From Cladopsammia gracilis (Eukaryota > Cnidaria > Anthozoa > Scleractinia > Dendrophylliidae), in NCBI GenBank assembly GCA_022457155.1, contig JAJGOT010000286.1, positions 761,001 to 825,000 of the forward strand: a stretch of DNA of 64,000 nucleotides. The letters run 5' to 3'. Made by a program: the position numbers and the translations under genes. Below the pieces are notes generated by a model that did no database searches, had not been told where the DNA came from, and was given only the letters and a program-made list of their open reading frames with translations. Shown in pieces: positions 19,188 through 30,058 of this stretch. Within the stretch, counting starts at the first letter, position 1. Every line of letters begins with the position of its first letter.

Positions 19188-20107
19188 TGGGACATTCCAT
19201 TTTTTATCCGCACCCCCCTCTATGGAAGGCATGATTCAGACACCCCCTCTCTCCCCTCTCTACAGAAGGCATGATTCCGACATCCCCTGGTCAAATCCCA
19301 TTATTTGAGAAAATTGATTTTTGTGACGTCATAGCTTAAGCACAGTCACTATACATGTATAGAGTGTTTTCACTGACGTCATCAAACTTCAGAAGCAGTT
19401 TTTGATTCCAAAATGTTTATGGAATTGTAGAGAGTTGACCACTACACATCTGGGCCAAATTTTGAAGCGCAAGAGCATTTCATTCAAGAGTTATAGGCAA
19501 ACGAGTATAGACATTTTTAGTAAGAAATGTATGGAGCGGTCATCTTGGTGTCCCACTAAGGGACACCAACATGGCGGCCAAAAAATTGAAGACTTTAAAG
19601 TCTTAATAACACCAAAACTCTCATCACAAAATATTATATTCACTATAAGAGGGAATGAAATCGGCTAATAAGCATCTATAATTCGTTAATAACTTTCAAC
19701 TAGTTCAATTTTGTTTATTTTCACGGCTTATCTGAAATAGCGTGACGAATTACGTGACACATTTACAACCTTTATAAATCAAAAACGAAACATCGTTAAA
19801 ACCTGAAACTTTTTGTGAAAGATTATAACACTGGTATCCACATACCATGTTAGAAACAGCTTTGTAGGATGTATACTTTAGATTTTTTTATTTTTATGAC
19901 GTCATGTGAAAACACTCTATATAATTTCCAACACCTCATGTAGACTAAAATAGTGATTCCGACACCCCCTATAGGCTCAACCTAGTGATTCAGACAGTCC
20001 CTCATAATGGACTAATTCAAGACTCCGACAGGGTCGTTTCAGACCTTACTAATTATGCCTTCCATAGGGGGTGGGGAGGGGGTGCGGATAAAAAATGAAA
20101 TGTCCCA
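19188..20107. mobile_element. 0.92-kb MITE with TTTTTTATCCGCACCCCC ends, unit A
   Basis: TGGGACATTCCATTTTTTAT, CCGCACCCCC and TATGGAAGGCAT at the left end recur inverted at the right end, arms of about 45 bp with a few gaps. Another inverted-repeat element is nested inside at 19358-19921. No coding capacity. Confidence 0.82.
19358..19921. mobile_element. nested MITE with TATAGAGTGTTTTCAC ends, unit A
   Basis: TATAGAGTGTTTTCACTGAC at 19358 and TGACGTCATGTGAAAACACT ending in CTATA at 19921 are inverted ends. The centre has the phrase GGTGTCCCACTAAGGGACACC, a hairpin. It lies wholly inside the 0.92-kb MITE, so it inserted later. Equivalents are at 31877-32437 (B) and 61040-61592 (D), and a left remnant is in C. 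Confidence 0.75.
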
Positions 20108-20454
20108 TTCTTATGCAACGGTTTAATTTGAAAAATTAATAACACGTTTCCAAAAAACAAAAACAAAATATATTAACCTGGAAGAAGGGTGATCAAAAGT
20201 GGTCAACCTAACATAAGCTTTAACCATCGCATACACACCCGGCGGTACCAATCAATGAAAATCAATCATTGATTGCCAATCAATACAATCAATAATAATC
20301 AATAATAATCCATTGATTGATATTGATTAGTTCAACCAATCAATAAATATCGATACTCACTCGCCCAGACTCCTTAATTGCTATTGATTATTATTGATTT
20401 TTATAGATAATCAATAACTGATCGTGCAATGTAAAAACCCGCGTTTCAAGGCAT

Positions 20455-20961
20455 TTGAGATCAGATTTGCCCACTGTTACCTTGATTCCCCGGCGGCCTC
20501 AACGGAAGATGTCAAAGCAATTAGAGGTCGCAATAGCCATATTCTGTGTCGTAAAAGGATACCACCTGTGTCCTTTTCACGTGAACGAAGGAGAAATGTT
20601 TTCCGTTAGTAAGAAGAGGGGAGAATGCGGAAACGCGTTCAAAGTTCTGAATGATCGGGGGCAGCTTGGCCACCTCTTTCTTATTTTACAGCCAAATTAG
20701 TTGTATCGCGATGCGCAAAATGCAAACATCGAAGAATTTTCTGCTTTTTCTGTTCCGTCAATCATCTCAGTGGGAGGCGGGGTTAACACAGAGCGAGTTT
20801 TTAGCGCGATGAGAGATTCCCGCAAGTTTGATTCGGAGAGTTCAATGGCGATAAATTTTATTCGAAGAGCTGAGGAGAAAGAGAAAGGATGCTTAATCGA
20901 AGAAGATGGATACGGGAGAGGAATTCAGAAAGTTAATTTTATCCGTCGATTTTTACCTTAG
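20455..20961 (+). pseudogene. gene-fragment-like frame with one internal stop, unit A
   Basis: One frame of 81 codons, a TAG, then 86 codons, carried in the CAATCAAT element. The piece after CTTATTTTACAG (ending 20691) looks like an exon after a splice acceptor. An inverted second copy of that piece at 21578-21660 reads TCG where this one has TAG, so the stop is probably a mutation of a serine codon. Downstream residues include RVFSAMRDSRKFDSESS. Not recognised. Equivalents: 32971-33477 (B). In C a second stop follows, and in D an extra C shifts the upstream frame. Confidence 0.35.
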
Positions 20962-21547
20962 AATTTGTGTCTTCGCTTGTAAATCTGATTTGCATCGGGC
21001 ATATTAAATTAGTGAGCTCCGCTGGCGTTGGACGTTTTATCGGCTTCAAAAGTTTGCATCTAAAAAAATTCGACGACTAGAGATGGGGAAAACCTTCTTC
21101 AACTTCCATGGAATATTTCATTTATATGCTGACAAAATCGACTCCGCTGGCCAGCCGAGAAGTTTGAGCTTTTCCTGTTGTTTACTGTTACGGTCGACCG
21201 GTCGTGCATCAACGGTAATAATATGCAAATGTAAACTGACAGTATGTATGCCGAAAACAAATGTGAAAAACGACGGAAAATAAAAGAAAATATACAAAAA
21301 CAAGATGCGATGTGATTGAATATGAACTAAATATTTGAAAGAAATCATCTCGAAGATGATTTTGAAGATGAAATCATTGACAGAATTTTCGGCTATAAGT
21401 TTGTCTTACGGTACACTCTTTCGTCTCGGGCGCAGAAATTTGATCATAATTCCGTTTTGGTCTTTTAATCACGCCGATTACAGGTATTTTACAGTTTCCA
21501 GGTATTTCTTGCATTTAGCTCGTTTAATTTTTCATTTCAGTCTTTAA

Positions 21548-21784
21548 TTAAAACTGCCCAAGCAAATGCATAACTCCGCCTCCCACTGAGATGATTGACG
21601 GAACAGAAAAAGAAGAAAATTCTTCGAAGTTTGCATTTTGCGCATCGCGATACAACGAATTTGGCTGTATCTTCTCTTTCAGTTGCACGGGTAAATTTTG
21701 GTCAATTTTCGCACATTCAGGTTGCATAGAACTGAATTCATTAAGTGATAAAATCAAAGCCTTTCTATGTGAAGGACTTAGCAT
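21548..21784 (-). pseudogene. inverted second copy of the captured fragment, unit A
   Basis: The frame contains NSLYRDAQNANFEEFSSF and SVPSIISVGGGV, matching the plus-strand fragment. Here it is preceded by coding-like PECAKIDQNLPVQLKEKIQ instead of intron-like sequence, as if one copy came from a spliced and one from an unspliced source. Equivalents: 34064-34300 (B), 49821-50030 (C), 63220-63456 (D). Confidence 0.35.
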
Positions 21785-22075
21785 TTTTTTCCAGATTGAA
21801 AAAGTAAATGCTTATTTTACTACTTGTTAAGTTTTAATGTTGTGCTGTCAAATGATGCATGTAAGGTATGTTTGAGAAACGTTTATCTTTAACTAGACTG
21901 CATTGACTAGTTAGAGTGCTTAAGAATTTAAATAAACTTACGACAAATATATTGTGTATAACACAAACAGGAAATGTAAGCTTGTTGTCTGCCGTTTGCC
22001 GTCCTATAGTGTATAAAAGCAGGACTCGTCGCGTACAAATACGGCGGCTGCACGTTCACGGGTAAAAATTACGCA

Positions 22076-22333
22076 ATGCTTAATCTCTGTAATGAGGTAG
22101 TTATAAACCTATTAAAAACCATCGCGTGTACCGCAAATGGGAAATGTAAACTTGCCGACTCTGCCACTTGCCGTTACAAAATATGTGAAAGCAGGTCTTC
22201 TCACGTTGAAAACGGCAGCTACCTTGACCATCTCTGCCATTCTCGTGACGTTCTCGTTCTCGTTCCGTTCTTTCTCTGTCCGCCTTGCGGACACTTCGCT
22301 ATGACAGACATCCTGTTATCCCGGCAAATATAA
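22076..22333 (+). CDS. hypothetical 85-residue cysteine-rich frame behind a TATA box, unit A
   Basis: ATG at 22076 opens 85 codons with eight cysteines (for example the CKLADSATCRYKIC stretch). A TATAAAAG box at about 22013-22020 lies 56 bp upstream. The frame is kept in units B (34592) and C (50349) with a few amino-acid changes and is cut by the array break in D. No domain is recognised, no signal peptide is convincing, and the copies are too similar to test for selection. It may be chance. If real it would be a small protein carried by a mobile element. Confidence 0.25.
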   Translation: MLNLCNEVVINLLKTIACTANGKCKLADSATCRYKICESRSSHVENGSYLDHLCHSRDVLVLVPFFLCPPCGHFAMTDILLSRQI

Positions 22334-22744
22334 CTTCACAGTGCTAAAAATGTAACTCACTCTATAATACGAACACTAAAATCGTGTCTGTCTGCGTGCC
22401 GGATCGATATACAATTAAATAGGTAATAAAATGTTGTTCAGTTAATTTTGTTGTTGTATGAAAAATTTATTTATTCTTTTTACAAAAGCGAACTTTTGTC
22501 ACAAATCAGAACAATTACGCTTTATTAGGGCGTTTATTGGAATCGAAAACGGAGATTTTAGTTTTCAATGAAAATCAATATTAATCAATAGAAATCAATG
22601 ATAATCAATGAAAATCGATACTCACTCAACTCCAAGGCATTGATTTTTATTGATTTCCAATACCAATCAATTAATTGGTATTGATTATTATTGATTGTTA
22701 TTGATTATATTGATTATTGCTTTTCATTGATTGGTACCGCCGGG

Positions 22745-23590
22745 ATACACACTGTAACTTACATCCATGGATGTTATCGTGTTTCTTGACTGATGGGCCT
22801 GATCCCATGGAATGGCACGCAACTTCTAATTTCAGATATTAAACTTTTAAGCTCTATGTCTGCAAATAGACAAAACTACATTACGAAAATGAAAATATAC
22901 AAACAAAGAAACCTCATGGCTGTGCTTCGTGTCAAAACTGCTGTAAACCAAATTTCGTAAGAGGTTGCTCCACGTATAAACGCCTACAATTCAAAGCTCA
23001 CGAAACAAACCAAACAATCGGTCTTAGCTTCCATATAAATGCTTACCTTTTCCTCATACAACGTCCTTGAACTTGACTGGAAAAGAACTTCAATCAGATG
23101 GAAAAAAGTAGCCACAAGAAAAATTCATCTTCGCCCGCGTGAAAGTCAAACTGAAATTCTCACACTTTCCCATTGGCTCAAAAGCCCCACGTGACGTTAG
23201 AACACACAATACGCATGTGCCAAACTCACGGCTTCCCTGGAAACTAGCTTGCTCAACAACCAACATGGCCGGCTGTTGAAAGAGGGTGGCAAAGGGGTGC
23301 AGTACGCAGCTCTTACAAGGTCTTCTCTGATTTGCTGAGAAAACAATAGAACAAACAACACAACAATGGACCCTAGCCCTGAAAACAATAGAGCTGCGTG
23401 ATACAGAGGTCCAATGAAATTAGAGGTTATTGAAAGCTGCGTGGTATCTGAAAGGGGGAGTACCGCATGACGCCGAATTTTTAAGTGAAATCACGCATCA
23501 CGGAGAAAATTTTTAAGCAATCACGCGTCACGTAAATAAGGAGTAATCCGGCATTAAAATGGTAACAAAACAACGTAGAGTCAGCGTAGG
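22745..23590. other. tail of unit A, non-coding
   Basis: I see no gene. A promoter-like patch at 23165-23200 has CCATTGGC and CCCCACGTGACGTTA (CCAAT, E-box and CRE-like). 23305-23444 is an inverted match to 4533-4676. Around 23470-23540, TCACGCATCACGGAG and TCACGCGTCACGTAA are near-direct repeats. Equivalent tails end units B and C. Confidence 0.5.
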
Positions 23591-24115
23591 CATAGGGTTG
23601 GCGGGATGCGGGATAAGCCTTTTTTCGATGCCGGGATGCGGGATGAAAGAAAATTTGAAGGCGGGATGCGGGATGGTTAGGGGTGGGCGGGAAGCGGGAA
23701 GTTCGTTATTTTCATGGCGGGACGCGGGAATTCTTGATTTTTCCGGGCGGTAAACGGTATGGATGACGACAGTGCACTCGCCGGATATTTCACGATTCGT
23801 GAAGGAAGACAAGTCTGGATGTTTACATAGGTGATTTTTAAACCGACGTTTTCCTTTGAAATCATTTCAGAAGTCCTGATATTTATCAGTCCGAATAAGC
23901 ACCTGTCACGGTGTCGCAATTTTGTCTAAAGAAACTATTAAAATGCTAAAACAGGAAATAGAAAGGGGCGACAGGCCGCACAAACAATTCCGTTGTGAAA
24001 CTTATTTGACTCCTTTTATATATTTCTTCTAAGGAGTGTATCTTTAAAGGATTTGCCTTTTTTTAAAAGATATCATGGGTGGTTCGCCGGGAATCATTAT
24101 AGTAATCAGTATAGT

Positions 24116-24457
24116 GTTAGTGGCTATCTCGAGGTCCATTTTATATATTCCTACCCCAAGGTTCCGTGAAGTCATTGCTTAGTGGCTACCTTGAGGTCCA
24201 TGTCATATGTTCAGACCCCAAGGTAGCCGTTAAGTCATTGAGTTAGTGGCTACCTTGAGGTCGGTAATATATATTCCGACCCCAAGGTAGCCGTTAAGTC
24301 ATTGGTTAGTGGCTACCTCGAGATCCATTCTATATGTTCCGACTCCAAGGTAGCCGTTAAGTCATTGAGTTAGTGGCTACCTCGAGGTCGGTAATATATA
24401 TTCCTACCTGGAGGTAGCTGTTAGGTCATTCGGTTAGTGGTACCTCGAGGTCGGTGA
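24116..24457. repeat. array of self-complementary 63-bp repeats, unit B
   Basis: Counterpart of 10823-11164. It has the same number of units and a few substitutions, for example CCTACCCC for CCGACCCC in the first unit. Confidence 0.9.
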
Positions 24458-24575
24458 TAATGTAAAATACTCTGACCAACTGTTTGGCTTCATGAAGAGC
24501 TCGTATATAGTGACTAAAGTAAGTACGAAAAAAGCCGTTATCTTAGTGCCGCATACAGAGAACAGCCTGATCCTC

Positions 24576-24896
24576 TTAACTGCACATATTTATATTCAAA
24601 TCATATTGTAATAGCATTTCGGATTGGTGAAAATCCAGCACTTTGTAAATGGACTGCTCAATAAAAACAAGTCCGTTTAACATTGGGTTTTTGCGCTGAA
24701 TATGCAAGAAGTTAGGATGATAATAGGTGTTCGTGAAGTCAGCGCTGTAAACCAATGCCCCGGTCCTTTGATCTCCCGTTATAACAGTCACCTTGGAGAT
24801 CACTATTTGATTTGTGATCGGAAACAGTTCCCTAATAGCGAAAGTCACCTTCAGTAATTCTCCCAAACACACACATTTTGCATATTCTACTTTCAA
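24576..24896 (-). other. unrecognised open frame of 106 codons, unit B
   Basis: A frame conserved at 24576-24896, 37097-37417 and 52862-53182 (units B, C, D) and broken in unit A by a one-base difference (AACCATGTGCC for AACCAATGCC near 11461). The frame has no ATG at its left end, the first Met being about 70 codons in, so if coding it would be an exon. Composition is protein-like (for example ITNQIVISKVTVITGDQR), but I recognise no domain. Identity among copies is so high that conservation proves little. Confidence 0.2.
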
Positions 24897-27168
24897 GTAT
24901 TATATAAAATTGCCATGAAATTACAAATTCTCCCTAGTTACATTTTCCAGACAGCCCTAATTGAAGCAGTGGTAATTGAGCAATGCACATTGCCCAGACG
25001 CTATGCAAATCGCAGATTTCGTAACGAAAGAATGCCGGCGCGGCTTCAAAACGTGCTCTATCTACTCAAAATGCTACAGAATTATTGAAGTTCGAAAAGT
25101 TGTAATGGTATGAAATGTAGGCATATATGAAAATACCAACTCTTTTGAGATAACAACACTGCAATTCCACCTCGTGGATTCCACTGAAACTCCTATTTTT
25201 TATATAGAGATTGTGAATTTCAAAACTTGCAAAAGTTGTTGCCTTGTAGAAAACAAATGAGTTTAGTTTTACCTTATATTTTATGCTTTTCCACAAAAAT
25301 ACGTATTCCACATTTTCCCCACTCATTTGCCACACTCCTCATTTTTCATACTCCGCGTTTTCTACACTTCGCACCCCGCACCCCGCATATTCCATACAAC
25401 CTTCTCTATCAGATTTCGTGGGTAACCACTATGTAGTTGGCGTGTTTTGAAATTTGTTTTTTAAATTTGAAATTTTGAAGTTTGGAGTGATGAAGGGCCT
25501 TCGTCATCGTCCACGCGCTGTTCTCCGATAAAGTAAACTTTTATTTGGCTCCTCAACACTTCCTCAAAAGCGGATAAATTTACCAAACTAAACTGACTGC
25601 TGCTGTTTACCGCAAACAAACACTGAGGTCGTAATGCATTAGCCCGCGGAAATCGCGTCTCGTTCGGAAAAAACGGCGACTTGTCTTGCAAAACATGTAT
25701 TTTGGAAGCGGGATCGGGATGACATGTCCGAAGCAAGCGGGATGAAAGAAAAAACAGTGCCGGGAAGCGGGATTGGGAAACCCTATTTTAGACCCTCTAC
25801 CTATTGAATGCATTGATATTGTATTCAATTTGTTTTTGGAAGGATTCGCTGGCATGTTAATTCATGAATCTTAAAATGAAATAAAGGGTATTGACGGTGA
25901 ATGTGTTTCTTATTCAGGTATTTTCGTGTATCTGAGACCTTCCGTTTATCAAGACTCAGGGAGCACACGAGGATGAGATTCAACATATTTATTATTGGCA
26001 TTCTCAAGTTCTGACATGTTTTTCACCACTGAGGACGAATTGTTTCTGTATGAGCTGGACTCTCTCTTGTACATTTACGAGTGGCTTAGTGCCTTGTTCT
26101 TAGGCTGATTGACGTATTAGCTTCGTTTGGCTTAGTAGCCTACTCGCTCTTCTTCTTTCATGTTCTTTGATTTGAACAAGAGATTATAATTGGACAATTA
26201 TTTTCTCTTGATTTGAATCAATGTTACGATAGTGGAATTTGATTAGCGCTCCTCGTAATTTCTGTTTTGCTTGGCATGTTGCCTGCTTTCTTTAACATGG
26301 TTCCGATTTCCTTCTTGAATTCTTCATCGGGTCTGATAAGTGCGCTTTGGCGTTGTAGCGTAACGTCTTTGGACAAGTCTCTTCTACCCTGTCAGCTTCG
26401 AGTTTTCTGATTGCGTTTTCTGATTTCTTGATTCTGTCCTTGTCGTGCCAGGAACGGATTCTCTGGACCCACCACGAAGATCAAAGGTCAAGAAAAGACA
26501 GGATAGACCTTCAATTAGACAATTTAAGTTGAGTCCTTTGAATGTAAGCTTTCTTTCGCAATGGTAGAGCGCGATGGCAAAAACATTTTCCGCAAATAGC
26601 GAGCGCGATGCGCGGGTCACTCGCTTGTTCGTTACGCTTTAATATGGCGGACGACTGAAGAGGCTCGAAGACCGAAGTTTTTTTTATCAAACTACCGCGT
26701 TTTAACAGTGTTTAGATCGTTTAAAGTTATTTTAAGTGCGTCGAATGTCTATAAAAGACGTGATGTCTTATTCTTCTCGCTCTTTACAGAGCGTCTTGTC
26801 AACAAATTCGTGTGCGGCAAGATTTTCATTTTGACTCGTTAGATTCGCAATGGTCAGAGTACGATGGCAAAAACATTTTCCGCAGAACGTGGTTTTCAGT
26901 TAAAAGCGTTGCCAAATAGCGAGCGTGAATTACGGATCACACGCTTGTACGCTGCACTTTGTTTCTCGTGCTCTTTACAAAGGGTTTTGCAGTCCAAACT
27001 AGACGCGCTCCTTTGCACGATCGAGTACCACCAAAGTACTTTTTTTTTTGTTATGGAGTAAAACATACACCTTGTTTCGCCATTTTGCCCCATTTTCTTT
27101 GTAATTTGGCTCTTTTGTCAGACGGAAGCTTTTCAAATTTAGCGCTCTGGACCGTAATGGAGTCATGT

Positions 27169-27437
27169 CATGGAGTAGCGAGCCAACCCCCGGGACACTT
27201 CGTGACGACAGTCATGGAGTAGCTTGCCAACCCCCGGGACACTTCGTGACGACAGTCATGGAGTACCGAGCCAACCCCCGGGACACTTCGTGACGACAGT
27301 CATGGAGTAGCGAGTCACCCCCCCAGACACTTCGTGACGACAGTCGTGGAGTAGCGAGCCAACCCCCGGGACACTTTGTGACGACAGTCATGGAGTAGCG
27401 AGCAACCCCCGGGACACTTCGTGATGACACACATGGG
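27169..27437. repeat. 44-bp minisatellite, about 6 units, unit B
   Basis: Same repeat, half the length of the array in unit A. It carries the variants GTACCGAGCC and CAGTCGTGGAG that it shares only with unit D. Confidence 0.95.
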
Positions 27438-28187
27438 GTGCCATTGTGTTTAGCGACATATACTTACAGTGCCCATTTTCTTGATGCGCAGCATAATTAT
27501 TTGCATATACAGAACCAGTCGGTTGTAATAGCTTTGGGAATGCTCTAGTCTCTTGGCAGATTCAACTGCTATCAATTATGCATTTTGACGCGTGATGTTA
27601 ATACCAAGGTGTGATAAAATTAACAATTGCGGGACGCGCTCTTTTTAAAGCATTTTGTTAACAAATTCGTGTGGGGCAAGATTTTTTTTTAATCTTTAGA
27701 TTCGCAATGGTTAGAGCGGGATGGCAAAAACATTTTCTGAAGAACATGGTTTTCAGTTAAAAGCATTGCCAAATAGCGAGTGCGATGCGCGGGTCACTCG
27801 CTTGTTCGTTATGCTTTTTTACTCAAACGCGTTCCAAACTAAAATGTGGCATTACGATTTAGACAAATTCAGAGTAAATACAAAGGTACACTACAAAAAT
27901 GACTTATTTTTACGGATAAATTATCAACCTACCTCGTAAATTGGTTTTTGCACGTAGTAGTTTGTACAACCTCTTCGGAAATTAGTGGAAAATTGGCCAA
28001 AATTAAAATGTGAAGTTTTTTTCGGAAAAGCCATTTCACTACTTTTTTAGTTGGATAATTTTTAAATTATAAAATTTTTAAATCGTAAAATCATGCAAAA
28101 CTGATAGGAGAGTTTTCTCTGTTTGCAAGGAAGCACAAAATTCTTTCAAGCGAATTTGTCATTTTCAGGAATTAAATTTAAAACCTG

Positions 28188-29629
28188 TTCAGAATTTCTG
28201 ATCTCTCCCGAATCCTAAGAGGTTTCAGAAATTCTGATCCCCCCCGTCAATTACCGAACAAAAACAGCTATATACAACTTATTCTAAAAGGATTCAGAAT
28301 TCAGAAATTATGATCCCCCCATCAATTAACTGAACGAAAACAACTATATACATCTTATTCTAAAAGGTTTCAGAAATTCTGATCCCCCCGTCAATTAACC
28401 GAACAAAAACCGCCATGTACATTTAATTCTTATAAATTCAGAAATTCTGATCCCCCCGTCAGTTAACTAAACAAAAACAGCCATATACATCTAATTTTTA
28501 AAAATTCAGAAATTCTGATCCCCCCGTCAGTTCACTGAACAAAAACAGCCATATACATCTAATTCTTAAAAGTTCAGAAATTCTGATCCCTCTGTCAGTT
28601 AACTAAACAAAAACAGCCATATACATCTAATTCTTAAACGTTCAGAAATTCTGATCCCCCCGTCAGTTCACTGAACAAAAACAGCTACCGGTATATACAT
28701 CTATTTCTTAAAAATTCAGATCCCCACTATCAGTTAACCGAACAAAAACAGCTACCGGTATATACATCTATTTCTTAAAAATTCAGAAATTCTGATCCCC
28801 ACCATCAGTAAACTAAACAAAAACAGCTACAGTAAACACCCGCATATAAGAACGCACGATTTTGGAGGTTAGGCTGATCAGCTTCTTATTTATCGGGTGC
28901 TTAGTGAAAAATCAGCCTGAAGGTGTTCTTAAATTGTTCTTAAATTTTGTTGTTGGAATTCAGAACTGTAACAATGCAAAAAATGCTTGAGATTAAATTA
29001 GCATATTTAATAGAAAAGAAAATGTACCACAGTACTGTATGTCTCCCTACAAGTAACTAGATCATTTGAAGGGAAAAAAGCTCAAAACAAATGCAAAACA
29101 GTATCACAGCTGATGAGCTGTAGTTATTTGGCAACAGGCCTTCTGTATGATCTGAATTTTTTTTAATGTCTTATCCATTTTATAAGAACATTTTGTATTT
29201 CCAGGCTGATTTTGTTCTTATAAAAATGGTGCTTTATTTGCAAAATTTCAGCCTGATGCTCTTAATCCATGTGTTCTTATATGCGGGTGTTTACTGTACT
29301 GGTATATGCATCTATTTCTTAAAAATTCAGAAATTCTGATCCCCACCATCAGTTAACTAAACAAAAACAGCTATGTACATCTAATCCTTAAAAATTCAGA
29401 GATTCTGATCCCCCCGTCAGTTAACTAAACAAAAACAGCTATGTACATCTAATTCTTAAAAATTCAGAAATTCTGATCCCCCCGTCAGTTAACAAAACAA
29501 AAACAGCTATATACATCTAATTCTTAAAAATTCAGAAATTCTGATCTCCACAACTGTCAGTTAACCAAACAAAAACAGCTATATACATCTAATAATATTA
29601 TTCTAAAAGGATTCAGAATTTCTAATTTC
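28188..29629. repeat. 68-bp minisatellite, unit B, interrupted by a MITE
   Basis: Counterpart of 15162-16603 with the MITE at 28830-29296. It shares CCCCACTATCAG with unit D where A and C have CCCCACCATCAG. Confidence 0.92.
28830..29296. mobile_element. TA-flanked MITE, 467 bp, unit B
   Basis: Same element and same insertion site as 15804-16270, so insertion preceded duplication of the unit. Confidence 0.88.
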
Positions 29630-29843
29630 CATGTCATGAGTGAGGTGCAGGATTGCAGAAAATTAATTCAGTTTTTTTAGAATGAAGCACGATACAATGG
29701 GATGTATTTTTATTCAGTGAGATAGAAATAGGACTTCCATCTCATTAAACTAGTTTTCTGCAATCCCGCACCTTAGTGCTTGTCACTTACATCATGTACA
29801 TGTAACTTAAAACTGAAAGGAATCAGAATTTCTGACCTCATCA

Positions 29844-30058
29844 CTTAACCCTTTCACTACCAGAGTCAATCATGGAGACATGTACATGTAGTGAAGTCCT
29901 AACTTTTGAGTCTGTGGAAAAAAATCCTACATTGTATGTACAGCAGTACAGTGCTTTCACATGATACAGTTACCATTTGGTTTCAATATTTTACAACATA
30001 AAATTTGGGATTTTTCTTGAATTTCGATACTTGGCACTCTTGGTATTTAAAGAGTTAA
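29844..30058. mobile_element. TTAA-flanked MITE with one monomer, unit B
   Basis: Counterpart of 16818-17031, one extra A in an A run. Confidence 0.75.

Larger units (their letters stand above)
20238..22744. mobile_element. 2.5-kb DNA element with CAATCAAT-rich inverted ends, unit A
   Basis: The outermost 24 bp, starting CCCGGCGGTACCAATCAATG, are perfectly inverted at the other end. Both ends continue for about 150 bp in CAATCAATAA-type repeats. ATACACA flanks both sides (20231-20237 and 22745-22751), a 7-bp target duplication. No transposase is visible, so it is non-autonomous. The interior carries two inverted copies of an exon-like segment (20697-20780 and 21578-21660), two diverged copies of a segment of about 95 bp near 21965 and 22127, and a TATA box upstream of an 85-codon frame. 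Confidence 0.85.
10288..23590. repeat. tandem macro-repeat unit A (13.3 kb)
   Basis: First of four direct tandem copies. Homology to the other units begins at GAGGGCCTAACATAGGG (10288), as judged from the B/C and C/D junctions. Compared with B it has six more 44-bp minisatellite units, a private insertion of about 0.6 kb at 18497-19089 and an expanded TA run that replaces about 100 bp present in the other units. I recognise no conventional host gene. Confidence 0.93.
23593..25785. repeat. GCGGGA-rich module, unit B
   Basis: Same module as at 10300-12493, nearly identical, bounded by TAGGGTT and AACCCTA. It contains the hairpin array 24116-24457 and the open frame 24576-24896. Confidence 0.45.

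Noticed and set aside
10288..23590. The 12.5-kb unit considered as an rDNA, histone or snRNA repeat
   Set aside because: No rRNA, histone or snRNA sequence recognised in it.
10288..23590. The whole unit considered as one giant transposon
   Set aside because: The unit borders have no inverted or long direct terminal repeats, and no polymerase, integrase or packaging genes are present.
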